The translations under genes and the position numbers were made by a program. A DNA stretch of 64,000 nucleotides. It comes from Phaeoceros laevis. Taxonomy: Eukaryota > Anthocerotophyta > Anthocerotopsida > Notothyladales. This document shows positions 56,833 to 64,000 of the stretch, piece after piece. Positions within the stretch are counted from its first letter, which is position 1; every line of letters begins with the position of its first letter. The DNA is taken from the NCBI GenBank assembly GCA_049999765.1, contig JBNGIQ010009312.1, positions 51,334 to 115,333 on the forward strand, written 5' to 3'. The notes under the pieces are model-generated. The model had not been told where the DNA came from. It searched no databases and saw only the letters and a list, made by a program, of their open reading frames with translations.

Positions 56833-58059
56833 ATGGCCATGGCGGACTTGGAGGCACAAATGATGCAGGTCAGTATTGAGGTGTTGGTGGTGGAGGACTT
56901 TGCTCAGATCAACGCCAATAAAATTGAAGATTCAAGTTGCACGTCAATGACAGAATCTTTGTGGAGTCAAATGCCTGAAGCATTGGTAGACACAATGCTT
57001 ATGTTTCTTCCAGCTGTCAGCCAGACTCGCTTCCAGAGTGTGTGCAAGCGATGGAAAGAACAAATTACTTCCACTGCATTCCAGAAGGAGTCTTGGTTGA
57101 TGGCTTGCCAAAGGGGCTATCCTTTCCGTATACTAGGCCTTCCCAAACAAGGCGGGAGAGCTCAAGGCACACAACAACTCCGTATTTCGAATTCCAAGGC
57201 GCTGAAGGTGCACATTGTGGATTTCCCAGGATTGATGATACCTTTGCGTAGACGTTTTATGGAGACAAAATTGTCCGGTCATGGCGACCTATTGGCATTA
57301 GCTTGGAAGGATGGACATGCTCATGACATTCGATGTTGCTTGCTCAATCTGGAAAGCAAGACATGGCAAGAGTTGCCACCATTGGTAATGCCAAACCTTG
57401 TCACATGGAATCTGTGGCTTCAAGGTTTGGGGAAAGCTACCAACAACACAAGCACATTCAAGGTGACTATCTTTGTTCGGACGCTAGCTGGAATGTCCAT
57501 GCAAAACTATTCCTCCGGCCAGACCAATTGGGATGAGTCCACCCCTCATCAGGACATCCTCTACGGTACATCTTCGGAGAAATGCCTTACAAAGAGGGGC
57601 TATGTAATTAGCGACATTCAAAATCGATTGTGGCACCAGGAAAGCAATTCTGTGGTTGTACTTCCAGATCCACCCAGCTCTACATTTACACTCTTATCAG
57701 ATATTAACTCCACCATGGACGCTCTATTTGGATATGAGTTTTTGTATGGAGCCATCACGTTGTACAGATTGGAGGAAGGTAGAGACGATGGGCACTGGGA
57801 GTGGAAGTGTATGGTTCACAAGCTTCCATTGGAATCACATGCAATCTCTGAAGTGAAGATTGTCGGAGACATATTATTGATATTAGTGAGTGTGACAACT
57901 ATAAGCTCTGATACAATCTTTGATAATTATAACATTGTGGCTTATAGTATTCGAGACAACTCGTGCAAACAGCTCCAACTTCCTTCTGCAGCATGGAGGT
58001 TCTTTGAGTGTAATCACATTTCAATAGTTGCGCCTACAACTGCCCAACTTGGACTTTAA
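56833..58059 (+). CDS. F-box protein
   Basis: A single exon of 408 residues from ATG 56833. An acidic leader of about 40 residues precedes an F-box at about 42-82 (LWSQMPEALVDTMLMFLPA, then QTRFQSVCKRWKEQI). The remainder has the layout of plant F-box/kelch-like proteins: GDLLALAWKDG, then CLLNLESKTWQELPP as the typical 'n..t..w..LPp' strand, and IVAYSIRDNSCKQLQLP near the end. It should join a SKP1-cullin-F-box ligase, with the C-terminal half selecting an unknown substrate. A second start (MADLEAQ) lies two codons downstream. Intronless F-box genes with this plan are abundant and fast-evolving in plants; it shares layout but little sequence with the gene at 43256-44464. Confidence 0.85.
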   Translation: MAMADLEAQMMQVSIEVLVVEDFAQINANKIEDSSCTSMTESLWSQMPEALVDTMLMFLPAVSQTRFQSVCKRWKEQITSTAFQKESWLMACQRGYPFRILGLPKQGGRAQGTQQLRISNSKALKVHIVDFPGLMIPLRRRFMETKLSGHGDLLALAWKDGHAHDIRCCLLNLESKTWQELPPLVMPNLVTWNLWLQGLGKATNNTSTFKVTIFVRTLAGMSMQNYSSGQTNWDESTPHQDILYGTSSEKCLTKRGYVISDIQNRLWHQESNSVVVLPDPPSSTFTLLSDINSTMDALFGYEFLYGAITLYRLEEGRDDGHWEWKCMVHKLPLESHAISEVKIVGDILLILVSVTTISSDTIFDNYNIVAYSIRDNSCKQLQLPSAAWRFFECNHISIVAPTTAQLGL

Positions 58060-58746
58060 TGTTTGGCAATCTTTGTATTCAAGGAGAAATTGTTGTGCTC
58101 GTAGTGGAAGCTGAGTAGAACTTAGACTAGCTGGAACACTTGTTATTGTAAACTCTTCCTAGTATGCTTGTTCTCATGAGCTTTTGAAACTGTACACAAA
58201 GTTGGTTCTTGCTTTGCTTTGTTTCGCAAAAAAAGGTTTAAATGAATCTTAAAATGGTCGACGACAATCATGCTCACAGATATAGGCCCTAAGGTTTCTC
58301 ACCACCTTTGTCCCCAACTTAGTCGTGCCAAGGAAGGCCGTGAACATTCTAACGAACAAAACTATCCTCTATTCATACAAACTATTCTCTAATCTCGATA
58401 GGTCCGGAGCATTGTGGGTTGAAACCACAATCTAGATTACGAAGGTAATTTTGAAGCTAAAATACTAGCCATATTTTAAGACTCTATTCAACTGGCATTT
58501 TTCGCCCACGCTAGTCTATTTTGTTTTTTCACAGAAAAAAAGCTTACCTCATAGTTGCGACTTCACGCCGTGCACGCGAAGCGCTATCCCGAGGGCAAAC
58601 GAAAGAAAGAACGAAGCAGAAGATAGTTCGTTTCGGGTGTAGCGTACCCTGCGGCCTAGGATCAGAAGGCGTGCAGCCCCAATTTGCTATACGAAGCCTC
58701 AGAGGCAATGAGGTCTTGATCGCTTCAGGGATGTACCTTGGTCAAC
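58060..58746. other. Intergenic stretch and leader of the PP4R3 gene
   Basis: It contains an open plus-strand frame at 58521-58832 that overlaps the proposed first exon of PP4R3 in another phase and has no family match. I regard it as leader sequence. Confidence 0.45.
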
Positions 58747-63934
<5,188 letters not shown>

Positions 63935-64000
63935 GTCTAACATGATACCCATTTGCTTGGGGCAACCTATTGTTGAGAATGATTAAACAGTTCATCCCAT

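Overview
The window looks like nuclear DNA from a land plant with a compact genome. The genes have many small exons split by introns of mostly 50-150 bp with GT..AG ends. Several products are plant- or plastid-specific: the thylakoid-lumen cyclophilin CYP38, a plant limit dextrinase, NXD1 for neoxanthin formation, a STIG1-like peptide and PRT1. A giant filamin/REJ-type cell-surface protein suggests a plant with free-swimming sperm. I infer a lycophyte of the Selaginella type, with a bryophyte as the alternative; the species is not proved by the sequence. Exon borders below were worked out by hand from splice signals, phase continuity and similarity to remembered families.

Layout. 0-5 kb: a 3'-end fragment of a receptor-like kinase, a small Gnk2-like secreted-protein candidate, a possible inverted-repeat element, then a minus-strand membrane receptor-like kinase that has lost its DFG motif. 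6.4-7.2 kb: STIG1-like cysteine-rich secreted peptide (minus). 8-10 kb: repeats, no gene seen. 10.2-12.7 kb: kynurenine-type aminotransferase (minus), head to head with CYP38 (12.7-14.8 kb, plus). 16.4-22.5 kb: pullulanase/limit dextrinase in 30 exons. 25.5-28.4 kb: PRT1, an N-degron E3 ligase (RING-RING-ZZ). 28.9-42 kb: a giant extracellular protein of about 28 filamin-like repeats plus a REJ-like region (minus), most of it in one exon of about 11 kb. 43.3-44.5 kb: F-box protein (minus). 45-49 kb: an AT-rich, gene-poor island containing a 400-base assembly gap and a gene for a 127-residue protein that is 41% histidine. 49.5-52 kb: a tandem array of about 530-bp units. 54.3-56.2 kb: NXD1 (minus). 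56.8-58.1 kb: second F-box gene. 58.7 kb to the window end: protein phosphatase 4 regulatory subunit 3 (PP4R3/SMEK), cut off by the window edge.

The genes do not form one pathway. Three serve the plastid (CYP38 for photosystem II assembly, limit dextrinase for starch debranching, NXD1 for carotenoids). Three serve protein turnover (PRT1 and two F-box proteins) and one dephosphorylation (PP4R3). The most novel-looking loci are the giant filamin/REJ protein, a candidate gamete-recognition or cell-adhesion molecule, and the His/Lys/Arg-rich small protein.
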